The notes: generated by a model from the letters alone, not told the origin. Counted from the stretch's first letter, positions 1 to 5,766 are shown. The stretch is DNA of 8,215 nt from DASUZD01 sp036377055 (GCA_036377055.1 DASUZD010000292.1:1-8215); one strand, 5' to 3'. Numbers and translations are program-made.

Positions 1-1
1 C

Positions 2-136
2 GTCACGATCACCATCAACGTCAAGCCGACGAAGAAGGGTCAGATCACGAACACGGTCTCGGTCGCGGCGACCTCGCCGTCCGACCCCAACACGTCGAAC
101 AACACGGCGAGCGCGACGACCACCGTCCAGTCCTAG
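2..136 (+). CDS. C-terminal end of a DUF11-type repeat protein (partial)
   Basis: This open frame enters from the left edge and stops at TAG 134-136, giving 44 visible residues. They contain a TNTVSV segment followed by DPNTSNNTA and a Thr/Ala/Val-rich tail. The pattern of an NT-x-V strand, then a D-P-N-x-x-N-N turn and a closing strand, is the hallmark of the end of a DUF11 (conserved repeat, Ig-like beta-sandwich) domain. Such domains are usually found in tandem in secreted or surface proteins. The gene has no C-terminal sorting signal or membrane segment after the repeat, so the protein end is the domain end. A strong hairpin follows 9 bp after the stop, so this is the last gene of its transcript. 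The N-terminus, length and specific role lie outside the window. Confidence 0.75.
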   Translation, partial: VTITINVKPTKKGQITNTVSVAATSPSDPNTSNNTASATTTVQS

Positions 137-145
137 CGCACGAAT

Positions 146-179
146 CAGGGAAGGCCCGGCCGACCTCGGGCCTTCCCTG
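146..179 (+). terminator. Intrinsic-type terminator hairpin after the DUF11 gene
   Basis: A perfect 13-bp inverted repeat (CAGGGAAGGCCCG at 146-158, complement at 167-179) encloses an 8-base loop. It begins 9 bp after the DUF11 stop codon. There is no T-tract, only TCCCCC, which is common for actinobacterial terminators. The stem is nearly symmetrical, so it could also act on the opposite strand, but no minus-strand gene ends here. Confidence 0.75.
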
Positions 180-180
180 T

Positions 181-194
181 CCCCCGTATGGGGG
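181..194. promoter_or_regulatory. CCCCC-GTAT-GGGGG palindrome upstream of the cupredoxin gene
   Basis: A perfect 5-bp C-tract/G-tract inverted repeat with a 4-base centre lies between the terminator and the copper-protein gene, 37 bp before the ATG at 232. G/C-tract palindromes are typical of operators bound by CsoR/RcnR-family metal repressors, and the downstream gene encodes a copper protein. However, the centre is short and the usual TA flanks are missing, so this is only a candidate operator. It could instead be an extra hairpin of the terminator region. Confidence 0.3.
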
Positions 195-231
195 TCAGCT
201 GTAAGCCTCGTTGCGGTCGAAACAAAGCCGT

Positions 232-657
232 ATGGACCTGCGGCATCCGCTCCTGGCCCTTGCCCTCGTGCTGCTTGCCTTCGCCGGCTGCGGCTCGAGC
301 CGACGATCGACCAAAAGCGGTCAGACGGTTCTCCGCGTGACGGAGCGCGACTTCCAGATCAAGGCGCCGAAGCGGGTGCAGTCGGGTGACGTTCTGCTCT
401 CCGTGCGGAATCGCGGTCCCGACGGGCACGAGCTGATCGTCGTCCGCGAGCAGCGTTTCAAGCTGCCCCTTCGCCGCGACGGCACGACGGTCGACGAGGA
501 TCGGCTCGAGCCGGTCATCGCGGGCGCGCTCGAGCCCGGTTCGCCGAACAGCACCAGGAAGCTGCGGCTCCACCTCGCGCCGGGCCGCTACGTGCTCTTC
601 TGCAACATGTCCGGCCACTACCTGGGCGGCATGCACGCCAGGCTGGTGGTGGGGTAG
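232..657 (+). CDS. Cupredoxin-domain lipoprotein (type-1 copper site)
   Basis: This is a predicted exported lipoprotein of 141 residues with a cupredoxin fold, likely an envelope electron carrier or copper-binding protein. From ATG 232, residues 1-20 form a signal peptide (MDLRHPL, then a Leu/Ala-rich core) ending in FAG-Cys, a lipobox-like site whose Cys20 would be lipidated. The domain spans about residues 30-141. The type-1 copper ligands appear in canonical order: His66 in the GHE strand, then Cys124, His129 and Met134 in the C-terminal CNMSGHYLGGM loop. An in-frame TTG at 211 would add seven residues rich in Arg/Lys. Neither start has a clear Shine-Dalgarno, and I prefer the ATG. The stop lies 2 bp before the c-di-GMP gene, so the two are probably cotranscribed. 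Redox partner and exact subfamily are not visible. Confidence is high for the fold and lower for the function. Confidence 0.85.
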   Translation: MDLRHPLLALALVLLAFAGCGSSRRSTKSGQTVLRVTERDFQIKAPKRVQSGDVLLSVRNRGPDGHELIVVREQRFKLPLRRDGTTVDEDRLEPVIAGALEPGSPNSTRKLRLHLAPGRYVLFCNMSGHYLGGMHARLVVG

Positions 658-659
658 CG

Positions 660-3014
660 ATGCGCCGGCGCCAGGCGTTCAGGCCGTTCGCGACGCGTGG
701 GCGGCGGACGATCGTGGGGATCCTCGCCACGTTCGCGCTCTTCTCGGCGATGACCGTGACCGTGTCGATCTGGGCGACGTCGGGCTCACAGCATCGCGCC
801 GCGGTGCTCGAGGTCGCGGCGCGGCAGCGGACCCTCGCGGAGCGCTACGTGCAGGAGGTCTTGCTCGCGCGAGCCGGCGCGCAGGCCGATCCGGCACAGA
901 CCGGCCGGCTCCTCGCTCGGAGCGCGGACTCGCTGCTGAACGGCGGGGTCGCTCCCGCAGTCGACGGCGACGACGACGAGACGCCGCTCCCGCGCGCGGA
1001 CGGCGGGATGGTTCGGGCGCAGCTCCGGCAAGAGCGAAGGCTCGTCCACGACCTGACCGCCACCGGAGACGCCGTCCTCGCCGGCCGGCCGACCACGTCG
1101 ATCAAGCTGACCGCCGACGAGCGGCTGAGCGTGCGCGACCCCGTCCAGCGGCTGCGCGTCCTCGCAGCGCTGACGTCGAACGTCTCGCTGAACGCAGCCC
1201 ATACGATCGGCGCCGAGGACGATCGCCACATCACGCGGCTCATCGTGATCGAGCTCGTGCTCGGAGCGGTCGGCCTGCTCAGCTCGCTGCTCCTCGCGTT
1301 CGGGCTCATCGCCGCGACACGTCGGCAGACGGCGCACTTCCGGAGCCTCGTCACGTCGTCTACCGACCTCGTCCTCGTCTTCGGGGACGGCGGCTGCCGA
1401 TACGCGAGCGAATCGGTCGCGAAGATGCTCGGCCACACGGAGGAGGACCTGTTCGGCGAGGGATTCGCGCGCTTCGTGCACGAGGACGATCTCCCGTCGC
1501 TCCGCGCCGCCTGCGCGCACGGCGAGCCGCACGAGATCGTCGTCCGGCTCGCGAACGAGTTCCACGAGTGGCGCCAGCTCGAAGCGCACGTCACCGACCT
1601 ACGCGACGACCGCCAGATCCGCGGAATCGTGCTGAACGCGCGTGACGTGACCGAGCGGCTGCGGCTCGAGGAGGAGCTGACCCATCAAGCCTTCCACGAC
1701 GGACTCACGGCGCTGCCGAACCGCGCCCTCTTCCGCGATCGCCTAGACCACGCGCTCGCGCGGTCGCAACGCTCGCCGGAGCCGCTCGCGGTGCTCCTGC
1801 TCGACCTCGACGGCTTCAAGCAGGTCAACGACAGCCTCGGCCACGACGCCGGCGACCAGCTGCTCAAGAAGGTCGCGACGCGCCTCGCCGAGGTCATCCG
1901 GCCGACCGACACGCTGGCGAGGTTCGGCGGCGACGAGTTCGCAATGCTGCTCGAGGAGACTGCCGAGCCGCAGGCCGTCGCCGCGGCGAGCCGGCTGCTG
2001 CGGAGCCTCTCGGAGCCGATCCGGATCGCCGGGCACGACCTCGCCCTGGGCGGAAGCATCGGAATCGCCGCGCACGCCGGCGGCTCAGCCGGAAGCGAGG
2101 AGCTGATCAGGCACGCCGACGTCGCGATGTACGCGGCGAAGGAGGCCGGTCGCGGCCGGTACGAAGTGTTCCGCTACGAGATGGCCCGCGAGCTCGGAGA
2201 GCTGCTCGGGCTCGAGCACGAGCTGCGGCTGGGCCTCCAGCGCGGCGAGTTCACCCTGCACTACCAGCCCGAGATCGCGCTCGACACGGCGGCGATGGTC
2301 GGAGTCGAGGCGCTCCTGCGCTGGCACTCGCCGACGCGGGGCTCCGTTCCGCCGGCCGAGTTCATCCCGATCGCCGAGGCGACGGGGCTGATCATCCCGC
2401 TCGGGGAGTTCGTGGTGCACGAGGCGTGCGCACAGACCGCGCGGTGGCGTCTGACCGCTGATCTTCCGGACGGCTTCGTCACCTGGGTCAATCTCTCCGG
2501 GAAGCAGCTATCCACGGGCGGCGTCAGCGTCCTGGTCCGCGAGGCGCTCGCTGCGGTGGGACTGCCGCCTGGGTTCCTGGGGCTCGAGGTCACGGAGACG
2601 GCGCTCGTCCAGGAAGGCCATGCCGGCGAGCGCGCCCGCGCTGATCTCCAGGAGCTCCACCGCCTCGGCGTGCACATCGCGGTCGACGACTTCGGCACCG
2701 GCTTCTCGTCGCTCGGCCAGCTCCGGAGCTTTCCGGTCGACATGATCAAGGTCGACCGCTCGTTCGTCCAAGGCATCGAGCACGACACGAAGGACGCCGC
2801 GATCACGGCGAACCTGGTCTCGCTGGCGCACGCGTTGGGCCTGCTGGCGATCGCGGAGGGCATCGAGTCGGACGGCCAGCTGACGTCTTTGCGGGAGCTC
2901 GGCTGCGACCTCGCTCAGGGCTTCCTGTTCGCGCGGCCGGCGCCGCCCGCGGAGATCGACCGGCTGCTCGCCGAGCACGCGGCGAAGGACGAGAGGCGCG
3001 AGGCCGCCGCCTGA
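660..3014 (+). CDS. Membrane PilJ/NIT-like sensor, PAS-GGDEF-EAL c-di-GMP protein
   Basis: This 784-residue dual-domain protein could make and degrade cyclic di-GMP. TM1 spans about residues 18-40. The extracytoplasmic part (41-190) opens with an ARQRTLAERYVQE helix resembling the first helix of PilJ-N and nitrate-sensor (NarX/NIT) domains. TM2 spans about 192-219. A PAS fold (about 225-335) is followed by the usual DVTERL linker helix. The GGDEF domain (about 340-505) has intact GGDEF at 423-427 and an RPTD I-site at 414-417, five residues upstream, so it is probably an active, product-inhibited cyclase. The EAL domain (about 515-770) keeps Glu550 in EALLRW, Asn611, Glu643, Asp676-Asp677 in DDFGTG, Lys697, Glu733 and Gln753, so phosphodiesterase activity is also plausible. 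Which activity dominates cannot be read from sequence. A GGTGGTGGGG ribosome site ends 5 bp before the ATG. The gene follows the cupredoxin gene by 2 bp, suggesting linked sensing. Confidence 0.95.
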   Translation: MRRRQAFRPFATRGRRTIVGILATFALFSAMTVTVSIWATSGSQHRAAVLEVAARQRTLAERYVQEVLLARAGAQADPAQTGRLLARSADSLLNGGVAPAVDGDDDETPLPRADGGMVRAQLRQERRLVHDLTATGDAVLAGRPTTSIKLTADERLSVRDPVQRLRVLAALTSNVSLNAAHTIGAEDDRHITRLIVIELVLGAVGLLSSLLLAFGLIAATRRQTAHFRSLVTSSTDLVLVFGDGGCRYASESVAKMLGHTEEDLFGEGFARFVHEDDLPSLRAACAHGEPHEIVVRLANEFHEWRQLEAHVTDLRDDRQIRGIVLNARDVTERLRLEEELTHQAFHDGLTALPNRALFRDRLDHALARSQRSPEPLAVLLLDLDGFKQVNDSLGHDAGDQLLKKVATRLAEVIRPTDTLARFGGDEFAMLLEETAEPQAVAAASRLLRSLSEPIRIAGHDLALGGSIGIAAHAGGSAGSEELIRHADVAMYAAKEAGRGRYEVFRYEMARELGELLGLEHELRLGLQRGEFTLHYQPEIALDTAAMVGVEALLRWHSPTRGSVPPAEFIPIAEATGLIIPLGEFVVHEACAQTARWRLTADLPDGFVTWVNLSGKQLSTGGVSVLVREALAAVGLPPGFLGLEVTETALVQEGHAGERARADLQELHRLGVHIAVDDFGTGFSSLGQLRSFPVDMIKVDRSFVQGIEHDTKDAAITANLVSLAHALGLLAIAEGIESDGQLTSLRELGCDLAQGFLFARPAPPAEIDRLLAEHAAKDERREAAA

Positions 3015-3073
3015 GCGTCCACCTCTGGCCGCACCACGCGCCCAATCCAACAGAGAAGCGTCGAAGTCGCCCC

Positions 3074-3099
3074 AGGCTAGATCGAGCCTCTGGCGAGGC
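3074..3099. terminator. Possible bidirectional terminator between convergent genes
   Basis: Two short alternative hairpins overlap here: AGGCT-agatcg-AGCCT (3074-3089) and GCCTC-TGGC-GAGGC (3086-3099). They sit in the 103-bp gap between the stop of the c-di-GMP gene and the stop of the minus-strand hypothetical gene, where a shared terminator is expected. The stems are only 5 bp and there is no T-tract on either strand, so this call is weak. I see nothing else in this gap. Confidence 0.3.
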
Positions 3100-3117
3100 A
3101 ACGCTGGCACACGGGAC

Positions 3118-3447
3118 TCAGCTGTAGCCGCGGGGGAACCAGATCCCGCGCGTGTGCGGCGGCTCCATGTTCGGGATCACGTGTCCCTCGTCGAGTGTCG
3201 ACACGTCGACGTGCTCTCGGAGTTCCGTGATCGGGGGCAACGGTTCGCCCTCGAAGATCCGCTCGTCGACCAGCCGCAGGGCATCGTCGCGGTCGAGTGC
3301 CGTGACCCCCACACCGCCTCGCGCCACGACTGGCAAGCCGGGCTGCAGATCGAACTCGATCCAGAAGCGAGTCAATCCGTGAGCCACCACCGCACCGTAC
3401 CTGCGCGTCGGGGGACATTCCCGAACGCTGGCCCATGCTGCAGCCAT
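3118..3447 (-). CDS. Conserved-looking small hypothetical protein
   Basis: I cannot name this family. The frame encodes 109 residues from ATG 3447, or 85 from TTG 3375. From FWIEFDLQPG onward it looks like a compact globular protein: strand-like FWIEFDL, a GVGVTALDRDDALRLVDE strand-helix unit, a FEGEPLPPITEL segment, DVSTLDEGHV, and a closing PPHTRGIWFPRGY. There is no signal peptide, membrane segment or obvious catalytic motif. The start is uncertain. The 24 residues before Thr-Arg-Phe-Trp are less protein-like, and TTG 3375 has a GGTGGTGG sequence 8 bp upstream, so the shorter form may be correct. GTG codons at 3390 and 3387 are also possible. The gene converges on the c-di-GMP gene and diverges from the HNH gene. 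Confidence 0.65.
   Translation of the reverse strand: MAAAWASVRECPPTRRYGAVVAHGLTRFWIEFDLQPGLPVVARGGVGVTALDRDDALRLVDERIFEGEPLPPITELREHVDVSTLDEGHVIPNMEPPHTRGIWFPRGYS
3408..3424. repeat. Dyad TCGGG-N7-CCCGA, copy 1 (candidate operator)
   Basis: An inverted repeat of two 5-bp arms separated by seven bases. The same dyad recurs at 5688-5704. Extended to 22 bp (3408-3429 against 5688-5709), the two copies match at 19 positions. This copy ends 71 bp before the HNH start codon. It lies 33 bp upstream of the short-form start (TTG 3375) of the divergent hypothetical gene, but inside the coding sequence if that gene starts at 3447. Confidence 0.4.
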
Positions 3448-3460
3448 ATCGCTTGACCCA

Positions 3461-3489
3461 TCGGCAAGGGCTGTCAGACCACATAACGT
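3461..3489 (+). promoter_or_regulatory. Candidate promoter of the HNH gene, apparently leaderless
   Basis: TAACGT (3484-3489) fits the TAnnnT -10 pattern of actinobacteria. TCGGCA (3461-3466) matches TTGACA at four of six positions with a 17-bp spacer. Six bases separate the -10 from the ATG at 3496, so the transcript would begin at or next to the start codon. This agrees with the lack of a Shine-Dalgarno before that ATG. Confidence 0.4.
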
Positions 3490-3495
3490 TGGAAC

Positions 3496-4188
3496 ATGTC
3501 GAGGGTCGAGCGGGATCCTGAACGCGGCCGAGCCGTTGCAGCCGAGTTGAAGGCGCTCGGCGTACAGAAGCGAGAGCTCATCAGGGCAGCTGAGCAGGGT
3601 TACATCACGGAGCTCGCTTGCAAGATGCCCGAATGCTTCTGCCCGGAGGAGCTCGGGGGCGCGTCTTACTTCGCGCAGGTCACCAACGACTGGAGCGACT
3701 GGAGGAGCGACTGGATGCCCACCCTCGAGCACTTCCCGGTCTACAAGAAAGATGGCGGCAGGGAGGCCGTGGACAACGCCATCCTGGCGCACCGCCTCTG
3801 CAATCGCATCGACCACTCTTTAAGGGTTGGCCGTTCGCACGAGAGGGATCTCGAGCGGATCAGGAAGGCCCGCGAGGAAGGGATCCGCCGCAACAATGTC
3901 CTGACCGAGAACACAGAGGGCGGCGAGATCCCGACCGTCGTCGCGATCGTCGAGGCGACCGGCGAGCCGGTCGAGGAGACCGAGCCAGACGCAGAGGCAG
4001 CGACGCCGAAGCCGAAGAAGACGAAAGAGGCGCCGGAGTGGAAGTCCCTGCCGGACACCGAGAAGGCGCAGTACCTCCTCGAGCACCAGACGATCTCCGA
4101 TCGCAGCTGGACGGACGAGCCCCGGCTCAAGGGTGAGAAGCGCGACGCATTCATCCATCGCATCCTGGGGTTTCCGAAGGCGCCTTAG
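3496..4188 (+). CDS. HNH endonuclease-like protein with charged linker and C-terminal module
   Basis: A 230-residue protein whose central part resembles an HNH (beta-beta-alpha metal) nuclease. Cys42, Cys47 and Cys49 in CKMPECFC may be structural zinc ligands. TLEHF (Glu78-His79) is followed by a GG turn (87-88), Asp93-Asn94, and AHRLCN with His99, Cys102 and Asn103. This gives the H-N-H order of the family, with a short spacing between the first His and the Asn. A basic, helical region (109-133) may bind DNA. Residues 138-180 are an acidic, then Lys/Pro-rich low-complexity linker. Residues 181-230, starting EWKSLPDTEK, form a separate small module I do not recognise. There is no Shine-Dalgarno, and the ATG appears leaderless. 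The divergent neighbour starts 48 bp or more away. A role in DNA cleavage is inferred, and no restriction methyltransferase or phage gene is nearby. Confidence 0.75.
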   Translation: MSRVERDPERGRAVAAELKALGVQKRELIRAAEQGYITELACKMPECFCPEELGGASYFAQVTNDWSDWRSDWMPTLEHFPVYKKDGGREAVDNAILAHRLCNRIDHSLRVGRSHERDLERIRKAREEGIRRNNVLTENTEGGEIPTVVAIVEATGEPVEETEPDAEAATPKPKKTKEAPEWKSLPDTEKAQYLLEHQTISDRSWTDEPRLKGEKRDAFIHRILGFPKAP

Positions 4189-4277
4189 GTCACGCTCGAG
4201 TCAGGCGCGGCCGTCACGGAGGGTGGCGACGAGATCCGCAGCCCCGGGTATGCGCCATATCGTCGATCGGTCGCTGA

Positions 4278-5195
4278 TCAGCTCCCAAGATTCGTTAGCG
4301 CGACCCTCAGGAACTCGTCACGGCGGTGGGTCGCGCCTGCGGTGTCCAGCAGCGGCGCCCACCCGCCGGAGCGATAGCCGTCGTCTAGCTCGGTGCGAGT
4401 GTTGAGGGCCGCGACCGCGTCCCAATACGCGACGTCCCGAGCCTTCGTGCCTGTCGCGCGCTCCCAGCCCTCGAGTACGAGGTCGGGCGCTTCTGGACCG
4501 AAGATGATCGCGACCTGCTTGCGGAGCTCAGATACGTCGACACCGGGCGCGCCGACGCCGGCCGTCTTCCAGTCAACGAGCGCGGCGACCTCGTCGCCGG
4601 CCCAGAGGAGGTTGCCGGGCCAGGCGTCGCCATGGACGAAGACGGTTTCGCCGAGCGGTAGGCCGTGAGCCCTGATCACGTCGTCCGCCGCTTGCAGTAA
4701 AGGTGTCGTCGGCATCCAGCCCTTTTGGCGGGCATGGGCGAAATGGTCCACGGCGATCGGTCGCGGCCGGAAGGGCAAATGTTCCCGCGGGGCCATCACG
4801 ACGGTGTGGACACGGGCAAGGGCGGCGCCGGCAGCACGCAATCGTTCGACCGACGAAGTCGCCGGCCATGCCGTCGTGCCCGTGACGAGCGTCTCAAGTG
4901 TCGCGGACACTCCTGATTTGTCACCCTGCAGATCGGCATCGATCAGTCGCGGAGCGAGCAACCCGTGCCGTTCGGCCAACTCGAGTGCGGCTGCCCCGGT
5001 GGCGACCATCGAGGCGTTGATCGCCGGCGGAGTCGGTATCCGCAGCACGGCATGTGTCGTGCCACTCGAGTCTTCGATCCGCAGCTGCCACGGAGGCTCG
5101 TCACCGTGGAGCGTCCGGCTCTCGACGATCCGCGCGCCAGCGCCGATGACGCCGAGGACCCAATCGAGCGTGCGATCGGGCGGCGTGCGTGCCAC
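4278..5195 (-). CDS. Aminoglycoside phosphotransferase (APH/choline kinase-like) family kinase
   Basis: A 305-residue soluble protein of the APH superfamily, which transfers phosphate from ATP to small hydroxylated substrates. The Brenner-type catalytic loop HGDAWPGNLLW spans residues 188-198, with catalytic Asp190 and metal-binding Asn195. The metal-binding Asp208 follows in VDWKTAG (DWK where many members have DWE), and Asp220 in GVDVSEL is conserved in position. The N-lobe contains AVLRIP (about 49-54), where the nucleotide-contacting basic residue may be Arg52, and the ALARVH helix (125-130) is typical of the family. The start is GTG 5195, well supported by AGGAGAAT six bases upstream. 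The real substrate cannot be told from sequence; family members of this kind are often not resistance enzymes. It converges with the HNH gene (89-bp gap, no clear terminator) and starts only 19 bp from a divergent gene. Confidence 0.88.
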   Translation of the reverse strand: MARTPPDRTLDWVLGVIGAGARIVESRTLHGDEPPWQLRIEDSSGTTHAVLRIPTPPAINASMVATGAAALELAERHGLLAPRLIDADLQGDKSGVSATLETLVTGTTAWPATSSVERLRAAGAALARVHTVVMAPREHLPFRPRPIAVDHFAHARQKGWMPTTPLLQAADDVIRAHGLPLGETVFVHGDAWPGNLLWAGDEVAALVDWKTAGVGAPGVDVSELRKQVAIIFGPEAPDLVLEGWERATGTKARDVAYWDAVAALNTRTELDDGYRSGGWAPLLDTAGATHRRDEFLRVALTNLGS

Positions 5196-5201
5196 GTCTA
5201 G

Positions 5202-5209
5202 ATTCTCCT
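5202..5209 (-). promoter_or_regulatory. Ribosome binding site fixing the GTG start of the APH-family gene
   Basis: On the minus strand the sequence AGGAGAAT ends six bases before GTG 5195. It is one of the best Shine-Dalgarno matches in the window and decides a non-ATG start. It fills about half of the 19-bp space between this gene and the divergent gene at 5215. Confidence 0.7.
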
Positions 5210-5214
5210 AGCTG

Positions 5215-5412
5215 ATGCCAATGCGCGGGCGCCACCGGGCCTCTGCCGAGGCCGGATACAGCGGAATCGCCGCCGAGCTCGGTGTCTACGACGACGTCTT
5301 CCTCTACCTGTCACCCGGAGAGCCCTGGCTAGAGCACGGCGTCGTCGAGCATCGGTACAAGGAGCTGTGCCCCACCGCCTACATGCAAATGATCGACCGG
5401 TGGGGCATGTGA
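5215..5412 (+). CDS. Small hypothetical protein, first part of an overlapping pair
   Basis: A 65-residue frame I do not recognise. Codon third positions are mostly G/C and the composition is protein-like: a basic N-terminus, then AELGVYDDVFLYL, PGEPWLEHGVVEHRYKEL, and MIDRWGM at the end. There is no signal peptide or membrane segment. ATG 5215 is preceded in frame by a TAG at 5209-5211, so it cannot extend upstream. A second ATG lies at 5221, and no good Shine-Dalgarno is seen for either. The stop TGA (5410-5412) overlaps a GTG (5409-5411) that opens the next frame. This is either translational coupling of two small genes or a single gene split by a one-base change. It is transcribed divergently from the APH-family gene with 19 bp between starts. 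Confidence 0.55.
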   Translation: MPMRGRHRASAEAGYSGIAAELGVYDDVFLYLSPGEPWLEHGVVEHRYKELCPTAYMQMIDRWGM

Positions 5413-5663
5413 TCCAGGGACCTCGTCGATACTCGGTGACCGCGTTCCTGACCCGAACGTGGGCCCGACTGGCGGCCGACGGCTTTCTGGCAGCACAGCT
5501 GGGTCCCGCCACTGGCGTGTATCAGCACACGCCCAACACCACCATCCTGTACTGGGCGCTTCCCCCTGTCCCCGCGCCGCAGCGGATCCGGACATGGGCC
5601 GACTTCGCAGCTGACCTTGGGATCAACCCCCATGCTTGGACCCTTCCGGGGATGAATTCTTAA
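5409..5663 (+). CDS. Small hypothetical protein, second part of an overlapping pair
   Basis: An 84-residue frame from GTG 5409. It looks coding: G/C-rich third positions, and a plausible helix YSVTAFLTRTWARLAADGF followed by strand-like TILYWALPP and a final helix in RTWADFAADLGI. A winged-helix-like fold is conceivable but not shown. The start overlaps the previous stop as GTGA, with GGTGGGG three bases upstream, a slightly short spacing. In-frame GTG codons at 5367 and 5400 are alternatives and would lie inside the previous gene. Read together with the preceding frame, the pair would make a single protein of about 148 residues, so a frameshifted gene is a real alternative. No family is recognised. 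Confidence 0.6.
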   Translation: MIQGPRRYSVTAFLTRTWARLAADGFLAAQLGPATGVYQHTPNTTILYWALPPVPAPQRIRTWADFAADLGINPHAWTLPGMNS

Positions 5664-5687
5664 CGCGGATCTAGGTGGGCCCATCGC

Positions 5688-5704
5688 TCGGGGAACCTTC
5701 CCGA
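5688..5704. repeat. Dyad TCGGG-N7-CCCGA, copy 2 (candidate operator)
   Basis: Second copy of the dyad also found at 3408-3424. It ends 75 bp before the YunG-family start codon, close to the 71 bp seen for the HNH gene. The core also contains a GGGAA-CC-TTCCC mini-palindrome (5691-5702) not shared by copy 1. It lies 24 bp after the stop of the preceding gene, so part of a terminator hairpin is an alternative reading. Confidence 0.4.
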
Positions 5705-5727
5705 ACACTCGGGCAGCGGAGCGAGTT

Positions 5728-5740
5728 ACCGCCTGGCGGT
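5728..5740. promoter_or_regulatory. ACCGCC-T-GGCGGT palindrome upstream of the YunG-family gene
   Basis: A perfect 6-bp inverted repeat around a single central base, 39 bp before TTG 5780. Its centre is too tight for a good RNA hairpin, so a protein-binding site is the more natural reading. There is no counterpart upstream of the HNH gene. Confidence 0.3.
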
Positions 5741-5766
5741 CGCCGTCGACCCCCACGGTGATGGGC

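Noticed and set aside
786..1589. Long minus-strand frames within the c-di-GMP gene (also 845-1594, 2085-2420, 2261-2863 and 2508-3110)
   Set aside because: They are antisense to a protein with recognised domains across its length, and their Arg/Glu/Ser-rich composition is typical of GC-driven shadow frames.
3453..3458. TTGACC as the -35 of the HNH promoter
   Set aside because: The spacing to TAACGT would be 25 bp, too long for a standard promoter. TCGGCA at 3461 gives 17 bp.
3118..3816. 232-residue minus-strand frame extending through the start of the HNH gene
   Set aside because: The part upstream of 3447 is antisense to the well-supported HNH coding frame and reads as low-quality protein. 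Only the C-terminal part looks real.
3618..4136. 172-residue plus-strand frame inside the HNH gene
   Set aside because: Arg/Gly-rich shadow in another frame, with no domain features.
4189..4277. Terminator between the convergent HNH and APH-family genes
   Set aside because: No inverted repeat of useful length was found in this 89-bp gap.
4278..5195. Antibiotic resistance role for the APH-family kinase
   Set aside because: The superfamily covers many metabolic kinases. Nothing in the sequence or its neighbours points to a resistance substrate.
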